A stretch of DNA of 64,000 nucleotides from CAZDFU01 sp964504985 (GTDB lineage Bacteria > Patescibacteriota > Microgenomatia > Daviesbacterales > UBA10151), in assembly GCA_964504985.1 (NCBI GenBank), contig CAZDFU010000005.1:1-64000 (forward strand). Reading direction: 5' to 3'. A program made the translations under genes and the position numbers. Under the pieces are notes generated by a model, which was not told where the DNA came from, did not search any database, and worked only from the letters and a program-made list of their open reading frames with translations. How positions within the stretch are numbered: position 1 is the stretch's first letter; the number at the start of each line of letters is the position of its first letter. Positions 15,319 through 23,892 of the stretch are shown here, piece by piece.

Positions 15319-15343
15319 AAATTTAATTATATAACAGTATAAT
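15314..15343 (+). promoter_or_regulatory. Promoter of the GT2-PMT fusion gene, leaderless type
   Basis: TTCACA at 15314-15319, an 18-nt spacer and a perfect TATAAT at 15338-15343. Six nucleotides follow before the ATG at 15350. Confidence 0.68.
15326..15331 (-). promoter_or_regulatory. Minus-strand -10 element for the PIG-V-like gene
   Basis: A perfect TATAAT on the minus strand (15326-15331), seven nucleotides before the GTG at 15318. It lies inside the spacer of the opposing promoter, so the two divergent promoters overlap and probably compete. The -35 is weak. Confidence 0.6.
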
Positions 15344-15349
15344 AATACA

Positions 15350-17530
15350 ATGACTAAGAATTTGTCAGTCTTTTTTCCTTGTTTTAATGAAGAAGGCAGT
15401 ATAGAAATAACTGTAAACAGGGCAGCTAAAGTTTTAGGGGAGTTAAAAATAAATTACGAGATAATCATAGTAAATGATGGTTCCTCAGATAAAACAGCCA
15501 AGGCAGCAGATAAATTAATTAAACAAAATTCCAAAGTCAGGGTTATTCACCACAAAAAAAATTTAGGGTATGGTGAAGCATTAAAGTCAGGGTTTTATAA
15601 CTCCCGCTATGATGTAATTGTGTATGCGGATGGTGACGGACAATTTGATTTTTCAGAGATTACCAAATTTTTGGAAAAAATAGAGGAAGATGATTTAATA
15701 ATTGGTTACCGTATCAAAAGGAAAGACCCTTTTTTTAGAATATTATTTAAGCAAGGCTGGAAAATATCTCTTTGGATAATGTTTGGATTAACCCTTAAAG
15801 ATGTAGACTGCGGATTTAAAATGGTCAGGAAAAAAGTTTTGGAAAATATCCCTCACCTGCAGTCTCAAAGAGGCGCGATGATTAATGCAGAGCTTGCTAT
15901 AAAAGCAAAAAAATTTGGATTTAAAACAGGAGAGGTGGGTGTTAATCATTATCCCAGGTTGTCTGGTAAGCCAACAGGAGCAAATATAAAAGTAATCCTG
16001 GCTTCCTACCTGGATCTTTTAAAACTTTGGTGGAGATTAAAAGACAGTAAGATTCTATTCTTAAGTTTAGCAGCTATAATTTTAATGGCTTTTTTCCTGA
16101 GGACTTATAGATTATCAGAATACATGACTTTTTTGGGGGATGAAGGCCGTGATGCGATTATTATAAAAAAATTCTTAACAGAAGGTAATATGCCCTTTAT
16201 TGGTCCGCCCACATCTGTTGGGAATGTTTACCTTGGTCCCCTTTACTACTACATGATAACTATCCCCATGGCTATTTTTTGGTTGAATCCTGTAGCAGCT
16301 GCAGGGATGAATACTTTGATTGGAGTGGCAACAATAACCCTGATTTATTATTTAGGCAAAATCTGGTTTGGCAGGGTACCTGCTTTAATTGCAGCTTTTC
16401 TGTATACTATCTCGCCTGTTACAATTATTTATTCACGTTCATCCTGGAATCCAAATCCAACACCTTTTTTTTCTTTGATTGGAATATGGGCTTGTTATAA
16501 AGCATACCAGAGTAAAAACTTCCTCTGGTATGCTTTGGTAGGATTATCAGCATCTGCTGCATTACAAATGCATTATTTAGCTTTGCTTTTAATTCCAACA
16601 TTTATTCTAATCTGGTTTTATCAATTAAGGAGCAATCAAAATAAAAATGTGAAATTGGGGAGTGCAGGGGGTATTGTTACTTTTTTTGTGATGATGTTTC
16701 CTTTAATACTGTTTGAGTTTAAACATAATTTCTTAAACCTTAATGCCTTAAAAGATCTTTTGTTTGGAAGCAGTGCTGTTGGCTTTAACTTTTTGGAAGT
16801 ATTAGCAAGACTTCCTGATATTTATTTCAATAAAATGATTGGACGCTATTTTAACGGTGAAGTTTGGGTATTTAGTGTAATTTTAGGGTTATTAATACTT
16901 ATTCCGGTTATTAAGCTCATAAGAGATAAACTTGCTCAAAGAAGAATTGATTGGCCTCTATTTTCAATTACAGTCTGGCTGCTAATTGGTATTGTAGGGC
17001 TGTCATTTTATCAGGGAAGCATTTATGATCATTACTTTGGATTTATGAATCCGGCACCGTATTTACTTTTAGCAGCTTCATTTAATTTAATTTCCTCCCT
17101 TTTGGGTAAAAAATCTTTTAGAGTTATAAGTTGGATAGCAGTTGGTTTATTGTTAATTATTTTGACTTTTGTAAATTTTCAAAAAAACCCTTTGCAAAAC
17201 CCGCCAAATAATTTATTAAAAAGAACTCAGGATATAGCAAAATTCATTATTGATAAGACAGAGAATAAACCTTTTAATTTTGCATTACTGGCTGAGAATA
17301 ATTATGATGATGCTTACAAATTCTATCTTGATTTATACAACCATAAGCCGGAAGAGTTGCCGTTTAATAAAACTGATCAGTTGTTTGTGGTTTGTGAAGA
17401 CCAAGATTGTGATCCAATTTACAGCTCAAAACATGAGATTGCAGCATTTGGATGGGTGATAGTAGAGAAAAAGTGGAATGTTGAAGGCTTGAGGGTATTT
17501 AAATTGGTGCATAATCCCAAACAGCAATGA
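15350..17530 (+). CDS. Fusion of GT2 polyprenol-P sugar synthase and PMT-like GT-C
   Basis: 726 residues in two parts. Residues 1 to about 230 form a Dol-P-Man-synthase-like GT2 domain with CFNEEGSIE (11-19), NDGSSDKT (42-49) and YADGDGQFD (92-100). Residues about 235-726 form a PMT/ArnT-like membrane domain with first-loop GDEGRD at 263-268 and the YLGPLYYYM block. A long loop at the C-terminus contains Cys-rich VCEDQDCDPIY. One polypeptide could therefore both make the lipid-linked sugar and use it outside. The membrane half is paralogous to the gene at 12794-14161. Its last bases overlap the next GT2 gene through ATGA. Confidence 0.87.
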   Translation: MTKNLSVFFPCFNEEGSIEITVNRAAKVLGELKINYEIIIVNDGSSDKTAKAADKLIKQNSKVRVIHHKKNLGYGEALKSGFYNSRYDVIVYADGDGQFDFSEITKFLEKIEEDDLIIGYRIKRKDPFFRILFKQGWKISLWIMFGLTLKDVDCGFKMVRKKVLENIPHLQSQRGAMINAELAIKAKKFGFKTGEVGVNHYPRLSGKPTGANIKVILASYLDLLKLWWRLKDSKILFLSLAAIILMAFFLRTYRLSEYMTFLGDEGRDAIIIKKFLTEGNMPFIGPPTSVGNVYLGPLYYYMITIPMAIFWLNPVAAAGMNTLIGVATITLIYYLGKIWFGRVPALIAAFLYTISPVTIIYSRSSWNPNPTPFFSLIGIWACYKAYQSKNFLWYALVGLSASAALQMHYLALLLIPTFILIWFYQLRSNQNKNVKLGSAGGIVTFFVMMFPLILFEFKHNFLNLNALKDLLFGSSAVGFNFLEVLARLPDIYFNKMIGRYFNGEVWVFSVILGLLILIPVIKLIRDKLAQRRIDWPLFSITVWLLIGIVGLSFYQGSIYDHYFGFMNPAPYLLLAASFNLISSLLGKKSFRVISWIAVGLLLIILTFVNFQKNPLQNPPNNLLKRTQDIAKFIIDKTENKPFNFALLAENNYDDAYKFYLDLYNHKPEELPFNKTDQLFVVCEDQDCDPIYSSKHEIAAFGWVIVEKKWNVEGLRVFKLVHNPKQQ

Positions 17531-18264
17531 AGAAATTATCTGTAGTTATACCGGCATATAATGAGGCTAGGAATTTAAAAAAAGGAGTCCTGCAGGAGGT
17601 AAGTAATTTCTTAAAGACTACGGGGTTAAACTATGAAGTGATAATTGTGGATGATGGATCAATAGATGATACAAAACAGATAATTGAAAACTTCATTATA
17701 AAAAACCCTTTATTTAAATTAATTAAAGTATCCCATGGCGGAAAAGCTAATGCTGTTATGACAGGATTATTAAAAGCACAGGGTGAAATAATTCTTTTTA
17801 CTGATATGGATCAGGCAACCCCAATAAATCAGCTGGAAAAATTTATCCCGCTTTTTGAGGATGGTTTTGATATTGTCATTGGTTCAAGAGCTGGAAGAAA
17901 AGGCGCGCCCATAATTAGAAAATTATCTGCCTGGGGATTTTCAGTTTTAAGAGGTATTATTTTAGGGCTTCCTTTTGCAGATACTCAATGTGGTTTTAAG
18001 GCTTTTACTAAAAAGGTTGTTGAAAGGATCATTCCTAAAATAAAGAATGAGTGGGGAGTAGTTCATTTTAAAGGCGGGGCAGTTAATGCAGGGTTTGATG
18101 TGGAACTACTTTATCTAGCTAAAAAATATGGTTTTAAAATAGCAGAGGTTTCTGTTGAGTGGAGTTATGTTGACACTGAAAGAGTACAGGTTGTTAAAGA
18201 TGCAGCAGCTGCCATCTATGATATGTTTAGAATCAGAATAAATGATTTAAAAAGAAAGTATTAG
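17527..18264 (+). CDS. GT2 dolichyl-phosphate glucosyltransferase-like enzyme
   Basis: A soluble or membrane-associated GT2 of 245 residues: PAYNEARNL (9-17), VDDGSIDDT (41-49) and the metal-site TDMDQATP (92-99). The DMDQATP variant and GSRAGRKGAP further on resemble Dol-P-Glc synthase (ALG5) type enzymes. It would make a polyprenyl-phosphate sugar for the GT-C enzymes around it. ATGA overlap with the upstream fusion gene points to shared translation. The conserved QCGFKAF is near 155-161. Confidence 0.83.
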   Translation: MKKLSVVIPAYNEARNLKKGVLQEVSNFLKTTGLNYEVIIVDDGSIDDTKQIIENFIIKNPLFKLIKVSHGGKANAVMTGLLKAQGEIILFTDMDQATPINQLEKFIPLFEDGFDIVIGSRAGRKGAPIIRKLSAWGFSVLRGIILGLPFADTQCGFKAFTKKVVERIIPKIKNEWGVVHFKGGAVNAGFDVELLYLAKKYGFKIAEVSVEWSYVDTERVQVVKDAAAAIYDMFRIRINDLKRKY

Positions 18265-18269
18265 TATGC

Positions 18270-18275
18270 TAGAAT
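18270..18275 (+). promoter_or_regulatory. -10 element deciding the zinc-ribbon gene start
   Basis: TAGAAT at 18270-18275. The first ATG (18277) is only one base past it, while the second in-frame ATG (18283) is seven bases past it, matching the leaderless spacing elsewhere. This favours 18283 as the start. Confidence 0.5.
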
Positions 18276-18282
18276 TATGGAT

Positions 18283-18816
18283 ATGAGTGATAGTCAGGAT
18301 AATTGTACCAAGTGCGGTTCTGTTTTGTCTGAGATAATAGAAACGCCAACAGGAAAGAAGTTACAGCGGTGTTCTCAGGGATCTTGGAATAAAGAGACCA
18401 GGCAAACTGAAGGCTGCGACTATGTTAAATGGCTTATGGTAGAACCTGTAACTTTAGATGAAAAATGTCCAAAGTGTGATAATGTTTTAGTTTTACAAAT
18501 TACCAGGTTTGGCAAAAAGATGAAAAAATGCTCAACAGGGGGTTGGGATAAGGAAGCCAAAAAAGCTACAGGTTGTGATTATGTTGAATGGATTTCCGGA
18601 ACTAAGGAACCTTTGGATATAGATTGTCCGCAGTGCAGTGAAAAATTAGTTCTTTTTACCACATCTTCCGGTAAAAAGATGGAAAAATGTTCTACCTCTG
18701 GTTGGGATGCAACATTGAGACAGGCAACAGGGTGTACTTATATCAGGTGGCTTAAGCCAGGTGAAGTTCCAGCTTCTTCAAATGCCGGAGAAGAATTTCT
18801 TCCCCCAGAAAGTTAA
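18283..18816 (+). CDS. Triple zinc-ribbon repeat protein (topoisomerase-tail type)
   Basis: 177 residues made of three tandem units about 53 residues apart. Each has CxxC, then GKKxxxCS, then W, then GCxY(I/V)xW. Cysteines counted from the first ATG at 18277 are 10/13/32/47, 64/67/85/100 and 117/120/138/153; subtract two for the preferred start. This is the spacing of C4 zinc ribbons at the C-terminus of type IA topoisomerases, but no topoisomerase core is present. It may bind single-stranded nucleic acid. A short acidic tail follows the last ribbon. It stands alone among glycosyltransferase genes with its own -10 element. Confidence 0.8.
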   Translation: MSDSQDNCTKCGSVLSEIIETPTGKKLQRCSQGSWNKETRQTEGCDYVKWLMVEPVTLDEKCPKCDNVLVLQITRFGKKMKKCSTGGWDKEAKKATGCDYVEWISGTKEPLDIDCPQCSEKLVLFTTSSGKKMEKCSTSGWDATLRQATGCTYIRWLKPGEVPASSNAGEEFLPPES

Positions 18817-18837
18817 TTTTTTGGTAAGTATTCACCT

Positions 18838-18931
18838 TTTCCCAGTACTTTGTCATTCCGAGCCTGACGAGGAATCTCAAGATTAATCTAGAGATCCTTC
18901 ACTACGTTCAGGATGACAGTTTACTGGGAAA
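18838..18931. repeat. Large palindromic intergenic repeat
   Basis: TTTCCCAGTA (18838-18847) pairs with TACTGGGAAA (18922-18931). Inner arms GTCATTCC (18852-18859) and GGATGAC (18911-18917) pair next, and the centre holds the palindrome AGATTAATCT (18880-18889). The body resembles the 'tcattccgag...ggatgac' interspersed repeats common in bacterial genomes. It has no ORF and looks like a non-autonomous palindromic element. The rest of the 18817-18992 spacer holds only the next promoter. Confidence 0.7.
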
Positions 18932-18956
18932 CTCTAAATAGATACATTTTTTGGGC

Positions 18957-18986
18957 TTGCCCCGCTGAGTTAACCTAAAGTACAAT
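18957..18986 (+). promoter_or_regulatory. Promoter of the GT-C gene at 18993, leaderless type
   Basis: TTGCCC at 18957-18962, an 18-nt spacer and TACAAT at 18981-18986. Six nucleotides follow before the GTG start at 18993, which supports that GTG as the true start. Confidence 0.65.
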
Positions 18987-18992
18987 AAGATA

Positions 18993-20498
18993 GTGAGCTT
19001 TATCCGTCAACATAAACTGGAATTAATTGTTCTTCTTGGTTTGATAATAGCCTATTTTTTATTAAGGCTTCCTAATTTAACACTGCAGCCAATTTTTGCT
19101 GATGAGGCTATATATATCCGGTGGGCTCAGGTGATGAAGTCTGAACCTACTCTTAGGTTTTTGCCTCAAACAGACGGGAAAACCCCGCTTTTTATGTGGG
19201 TGATGATTCCTCTTTTTAAAGTCTTCTCCGATCCTCTTTTAGCAGGAAGGTTTTTGTCTGTAGCTTCAGGTTTTTTCACTCTGCTTGGGGTATTTTTCCT
19301 GGCAAGGAAAGTTTTTAATTCAAAAGCAGCTTTATGGGCGGTACTTATTTATGTTGTTACTCCGTATACTGTTTTTTTTGACAGGATGGCTTTAGTTGAC
19401 TCAATGTTATCTGCCTTTACTATATGGATAATCTATTTTGCCAATTGGGCTGCCCGGTCTGTTAGGTTGGATATTGGTATGTTTTTAGGTTATCTTTTAG
19501 GGGGAGCGTTACTTATTAAGACTCCCGCGATGATAAATTTTTTACTGATTCCCTTCTCTATACTCAGTTTTAAAAGAGATAAGAATAAAAAACATTTTCT
19601 ATTAAGATTATTTTTAGTTTGGGCGGTAGCGATTAGTATTGGATTTGCTATGTATAACCTCCTAAGGCTTGGACCGCAATTTCAAATGCTTTCAAGCAGG
19701 AATCAAGATTATGTGTTTTCACCGGTTGAACTTATAGGCAGACCGCTTGATCCTTTTATACCTCATTTAAAAGACATGGCAGACTGGTTTCCTAAGCTTT
19801 TCACACCAACTGTTTTAGCAGCAGTTGCATTAGGGGTTTACTTTAGCTTTAGAAACTTAAGAGGGCAAGCTTTAACGGTTTTCCTTTGGGCGGTAATCCC
19901 AATGCTTGTTTCCATGACGTTTTTGAGAACTTTTACTGCCAGATATTTACTTACCTCCGTTGCACCACTATTAATCTTTGCAGGGTTTGGGGTATATAAG
20001 CTGTCACAAATTATTAAGGTGGGAAATATATCGCAAATATTAAAAAATTCAGTAATCCTTTTTATCCTGGTGCTTCCTGCCCTATATTTTAATTATCAGT
20101 TGTTAACTTCCCCTCCTCCTAACTTTTTACCAAAAGCGGAAAGAATAGGATATTTTGAGGATTGGACAGCGGGGTATGGCCTTTCAGAGATAGCGGATTA
20201 TTTAAAGGAAGAAGGGAAGAAAGGTAAAGTTATTGTAGCAACTGAAGGGTCTTTTGGGACTTTGCCTGATGGTTTGTATATCTATTTAGATAAAGCTGGT
20301 ATTGCAGTTGTGGGAGGCAGCGCCACAATATCTGCTGAGATTAGAAGTGCTGCAAAGGAGAATGTAGCCTATTTTGTTGGCAATAAAAAAGGACAGCGCA
20401 GCTTGCATAATGTGGAATTAATTAAACAATTCCCAAAAGTGAAACCTCTTAATGGATCAGAAGCAGATGCCACTGTTTTATATAAAGTTTTACCATAA
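18993..20498 (+). CDS. GT-C membrane glycosyltransferase, ArnT/PMT-like
   Basis: 501 residues with about eleven hydrophobic segments. The first outer loop reads PIFADEAIYIRWAQVMKSE (33-51), with the ADE pair in the catalytic position of GT39 enzymes. PLFMW and AGRFLSVASGF follow, as in ArnT relatives. A C-terminal soluble domain (about 390-501) contains VIVATEGSFGTLPDGLYIYL. It is distinct from the WDE-type paralogues at 33685-52201. It is the first gene of a long plus-strand run; only six bases separate it from the PTPS_related array that follows. Confidence 0.82.
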   Translation: MSFIRQHKLELIVLLGLIIAYFLLRLPNLTLQPIFADEAIYIRWAQVMKSEPTLRFLPQTDGKTPLFMWVMIPLFKVFSDPLLAGRFLSVASGFFTLLGVFFLARKVFNSKAALWAVLIYVVTPYTVFFDRMALVDSMLSAFTIWIIYFANWAARSVRLDIGMFLGYLLGGALLIKTPAMINFLLIPFSILSFKRDKNKKHFLLRLFLVWAVAISIGFAMYNLLRLGPQFQMLSSRNQDYVFSPVELIGRPLDPFIPHLKDMADWFPKLFTPTVLAAVALGVYFSFRNLRGQALTVFLWAVIPMLVSMTFLRTFTARYLLTSVAPLLIFAGFGVYKLSQIIKVGNISQILKNSVILFILVLPALYFNYQLLTSPPPNFLPKAERIGYFEDWTAGYGLSEIADYLKEEGKKGKVIVATEGSFGTLPDGLYIYLDKAGIAVVGGSATISAEIRSAAKENVAYFVGNKKGQRSLHNVELIKQFPKVKPLNGSEADATVLYKVLP

Positions 20499-20504
20499 TT
20501 CAAA

Positions 20505-22244
20505 ATGCTTAAATTTTTTACAACCAGATCCCAAAGATTTTGGATTATAACCTGTTTAATATTTGTTATCCCAACCTTTTATCAAATAATAAGGCCCGGC
20601 TTTTTCTTTATGCAGGATGATCTGCAAGCCTTTAGAGTCCATCAAATGTTTACCTGTTTTAAGGATTTTCAGATTCCCTGCAGATGGGTACCTGATATGG
20701 GCTATCAATATGGTTATCCTCAGTTTCTTTTTTACCCTCCCAGCGTTTATTATGCGGGCGCTTTGATTCACGTTTTTGGTATAGCTATTATTGATTCTGT
20801 AAAAATCTTATTCATTCTTGGTTTAATTCTGACCACTGTTTTTATGTTCATTTTTTTAAGGGCTTTTTTTGAGGGAGAAACAAATGAGAAAGGTTTCACC
20901 AAAGTTATGCTCCCCTCGTTTGTAGGGGCAATGCTTTATACTTATGCTCCGTATAAAGCATTGGAAGTTTATGTTAGAGGTGCTTTAAGTGAATTTTGGA
21001 GTTTGGTATTTTTCCCTCTAATTTTTTGGGCAATTTATCAGTTAATTACCAAACAAAGACTGAAGTATTTGATTTTTCTTTCTCTTTCTACCGGCGGCCT
21101 AATGTTAACACATAATTTAATGACGCTAATATTTGCGCCACTTGCTATTTTTTGGGCTCTTTTGCTGATTTTTTTAAAAAGGGCTAAAAGGGTAGTCCCC
21201 ATGATAATAATTTCAGGGTTACTTGGAATAGGGCTTGCCTCATTTTTCACTCTGCCCGTTATTTTTGAAGGGAAATATGTTCATCTTGAAAGCCTGCAAG
21301 GAGGATACTTTGATTACAGAAGACATTTTGTTTCACTTTACAGATTATTTATATCAAATCATTGGGGGTATGGTTCATCAGGGATTGACCAGGATAATGA
21401 TTTAACAGTTTCAACAGGTCAAATGCAATCAATAGTTGGATTGATTGGTTTTGTGTTGGCTATCCTTTTTTTAAAGAAGCAAAAAAACTTAGCTATAATT
21501 GCCATTATATTTACGGTTATTGAGCTGGGTATACTATTTTTAATTCATCAAAAGTCTTCTTTTATTTGGGAAAAAATCCCTATCCTCTGGTGGCTTCAAT
21601 TTCCCTGGAGATTTCTAACAGATAGCATTTTTCTTCTGTCTTTTTTGGGGGCTGTAGCTGTTTATTTTATGGGTTTTGCCAATAAAAAAATTGGAATAAC
21701 ATTTTCCTTAATAATTTTAGTTTCAATTTTTGCGCTTCATAGCCAATTTTTTAAACCCCGGGACTGGCAGGAAATTTCAGATGCAGATAAATTTTCAGGC
21801 AGGTTATGGGAGAAACAGTTAACTATAAGTATTTTTGATTATTTGCCTATTTTTGCTAAACTTCCTCCAAATCATAAAGCTCCTGATCTTCCTGAGATTT
21901 TGGAGGGGGAGGCAGATTTTACAAGCTATAAAAAGGGGAGTAATTATCAAATAGGAGAGGTTGAGGTAAAAAAGGAATCTGCCATCAGATTACCCTTATT
22001 TGATTTCCCCGGGATGAAGGTAAAGGTAAATGATAGTATTATTCCTCACAGAAACAATGATTGCAGAGGTGAAGAGTATTGTTTTGGTCTTATAACCTTT
22101 AAACTTTCTCCGGGCCAGTATAAATTTATTGCGCAGTTAGAAGATACCCCTATTAGAACAATAGGTAATATAATTAGTTTAACTTCTATGTTGATTCTTT
22201 TTGGGTTATTGCTTAAGCAAAGGAATGACAAAAGTATTAAATAA
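20505..22244 (+). CDS. PTPS_related/YfhO-like GT-C membrane protein, copy 1
   Basis: 579 residues. The N-terminal loop has FMQDDLQAFRVHQMFTCF (35-52) and IPCRWVPDMGYQYGYPQF (57-74), the hallmark of the '6-pyruvoyl-tetrahydropterin synthase related' membrane domain, which despite its name behaves as a GT-C-like family. About eleven membrane segments follow, then an outer beta domain with FPGMKVKVND and a final helix after DTPIRTIGNIISL. The GT-C role is inferred from topology and the acidic first loop. It is first of four tandem paralogues. Confidence 0.78.
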   Translation: MLKFFTTRSQRFWIITCLIFVIPTFYQIIRPGFFFMQDDLQAFRVHQMFTCFKDFQIPCRWVPDMGYQYGYPQFLFYPPSVYYAGALIHVFGIAIIDSVKILFILGLILTTVFMFIFLRAFFEGETNEKGFTKVMLPSFVGAMLYTYAPYKALEVYVRGALSEFWSLVFFPLIFWAIYQLITKQRLKYLIFLSLSTGGLMLTHNLMTLIFAPLAIFWALLLIFLKRAKRVVPMIIISGLLGIGLASFFTLPVIFEGKYVHLESLQGGYFDYRRHFVSLYRLFISNHWGYGSSGIDQDNDLTVSTGQMQSIVGLIGFVLAILFLKKQKNLAIIAIIFTVIELGILFLIHQKSSFIWEKIPILWWLQFPWRFLTDSIFLLSFLGAVAVYFMGFANKKIGITFSLIILVSIFALHSQFFKPRDWQEISDADKFSGRLWEKQLTISIFDYLPIFAKLPPNHKAPDLPEILEGEADFTSYKKGSNYQIGEVEVKKESAIRLPLFDFPGMKVKVNDSIIPHRNNDCRGEEYCFGLITFKLSPGQYKFIAQLEDTPIRTIGNIISLTSMLILFGLLLKQRNDKSIK

Positions 22245-23892
22245 GTATAAATTTTCCCCTTGGATACTTCTTTTTGGGCTAATTATTTGGCCTCTTTTTT
22301 TGCCGGGGTATTTTTCTCATCATGATGATTTACAAGTGATGAGGGTTGTTGAAATGAGGAAATGCCTTCTGGATCTGCAAATTCCCTGCAGATGGGTGCC
22401 TGATATGGGCTATGGCAACGGATACCCTTTATTTAATTACTACAGTGTATTTCCTTATTATATAGGGGCATTAATTAGCTTTGTGATAGGCTATATTGCA
22501 GCTGCTAAGGTGCTTTTTGCCCTGCCCTTAATTTTGGGGGCTTTTTCTATGTATATTTTAGCCAAAGAGATGTTTGGCAAAAGTACAGCCTTCTTAGCAG
22601 CAGCGCTTTTTTCCTTTGCCCCCTACAGGGCTTTGGATGTATATGTGAGGGGAGCAGTTGCAGAGAGTTTTGCCATGGCGGTTATTCCTTTAGCATTTTA
22701 TTTTTCCCTAAAATTAACACAGCAAAAAAATATTAAATACTTAATAGGTTTATCCCTATCTTTAGCAGTCTTTCTGCTCAGTCATAATATAATGACTCTA
22801 ATATTTTTCCCGCTTCTTTTAATATTTATTTGTTTTTTATCGGTAAAAGAGAAAGGGAAAAATATTCCGTTAATTATTTTAGGTGTAATTTTGGGGGTAG
22901 GCCTTTCTGCTTTCTTTATTTTTCCAGCATATTTAGAGAAGAACTTAGTTCAAATAGATAACCTGATTAGGCTGGATTTAAATTTTAGAGCTCACTTTGT
23001 AAACTTAAATCAACTCTTTTTTAACCGCTTTTGGGGTTATGGAGCTTCATCTCCTGGTACAAACGATACCATATCTTTTCAGGTTGGTTGGCCGCACTGG
23101 TGGATAGCGGGAGCATCTTTTATTCTAGCAATATTTAACATAGTCCGTAAAAGGAGATTTCTGGATTTTCTGGCTTTAGGATTAACTTTTATTTTCACCT
23201 TTTCTATTTTTATGACGCATGTTAAATCTGCTTTTATTTGGGAGCAGATAGAAATCTTAAAGTTTACCCAGTTCCCCTGGCGCTTTTTAGCATTAACGGT
23301 TTTTTCAGGTAGTTTATTGGGGGCATATTTTATATATTGCTTTGAAGAAAGGTATAAAAAAAATATCACTTCTGCCTTAATAATCTTAATAATCCTTCTT
23401 AATTGGGGTTATTTCAGACCGGAGAAATTTTATTTCGGCATGAATGATCAACAAAAGTTATCAGGTGCGCTTTGGGAAGAGCAACAAAAAGCTGCGATTT
23501 TGGACTATTTGCCTCAGACTGCTATTGAACCAAAAGAGGCAGCTTCGAATATAGTACAGGTTGTATCTGGAAAAGCTGCCATAGAGAATTTTGAAAATAG
23601 GTCAAACAGATGGCAATTTAGGGCAAAAGTGGAAAGCACTAATACCACAATTGAAGTACCTGTATTTGATTTTCCAAAATGGGAAGTTCGGGTAAATAAC
23701 AAAAAAGTAAATCACTCAAATAAAAATTACCTTGGGAGAATAAATATCAACCTTGAAAAAGAAGGGGAATATATTGTATCAGGTAAATTTAAAGACACAA
23801 TAATCCGGCGGGTTTCAAATCTTATCTCGCTATTTTCCCTGTTATTTCTGTTTTGGATTGCTTATGGAAAACTTAAAAAACATTTTAGTTAA
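22225..23892 (+). CDS. PTPS_related/YfhO-like GT-C membrane protein, copy 2
   Basis: 555 residues from the ATG at 22225; a TTG at 22201 would add eight residues that belong to the previous gene's end. It has the same blocks as copy 1: HHDDLQVMRVVEMRKC, IPCRWVPDMGYGNGYPLFNY, then YVRGAVAESFAM and a central HFVNLNQLFFNRFWGYGAS loop. The outer domain has FPKWEVRVNNKKV and the closing DTIIRRVSNLISL. The start lies 20 bases inside copy 1, so the array is translationally linked. It differs from copy 1 mostly in the outer loops, as expected after duplication and divergence. Confidence 0.78.
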   Translation: MTKVLNKYKFSPWILLFGLIIWPLFLPGYFSHHDDLQVMRVVEMRKCLLDLQIPCRWVPDMGYGNGYPLFNYYSVFPYYIGALISFVIGYIAAAKVLFALPLILGAFSMYILAKEMFGKSTAFLAAALFSFAPYRALDVYVRGAVAESFAMAVIPLAFYFSLKLTQQKNIKYLIGLSLSLAVFLLSHNIMTLIFFPLLLIFICFLSVKEKGKNIPLIILGVILGVGLSAFFIFPAYLEKNLVQIDNLIRLDLNFRAHFVNLNQLFFNRFWGYGASSPGTNDTISFQVGWPHWWIAGASFILAIFNIVRKRRFLDFLALGLTFIFTFSIFMTHVKSAFIWEQIEILKFTQFPWRFLALTVFSGSLLGAYFIYCFEERYKKNITSALIILIILLNWGYFRPEKFYFGMNDQQKLSGALWEEQQKAAILDYLPQTAIEPKEAASNIVQVVSGKAAIENFENRSNRWQFRAKVESTNTTIEVPVFDFPKWEVRVNNKKVNHSNKNYLGRININLEKEGEYIVSGKFKDTIIRRVSNLISLFSLLFLFWIAYGKLKKHFS

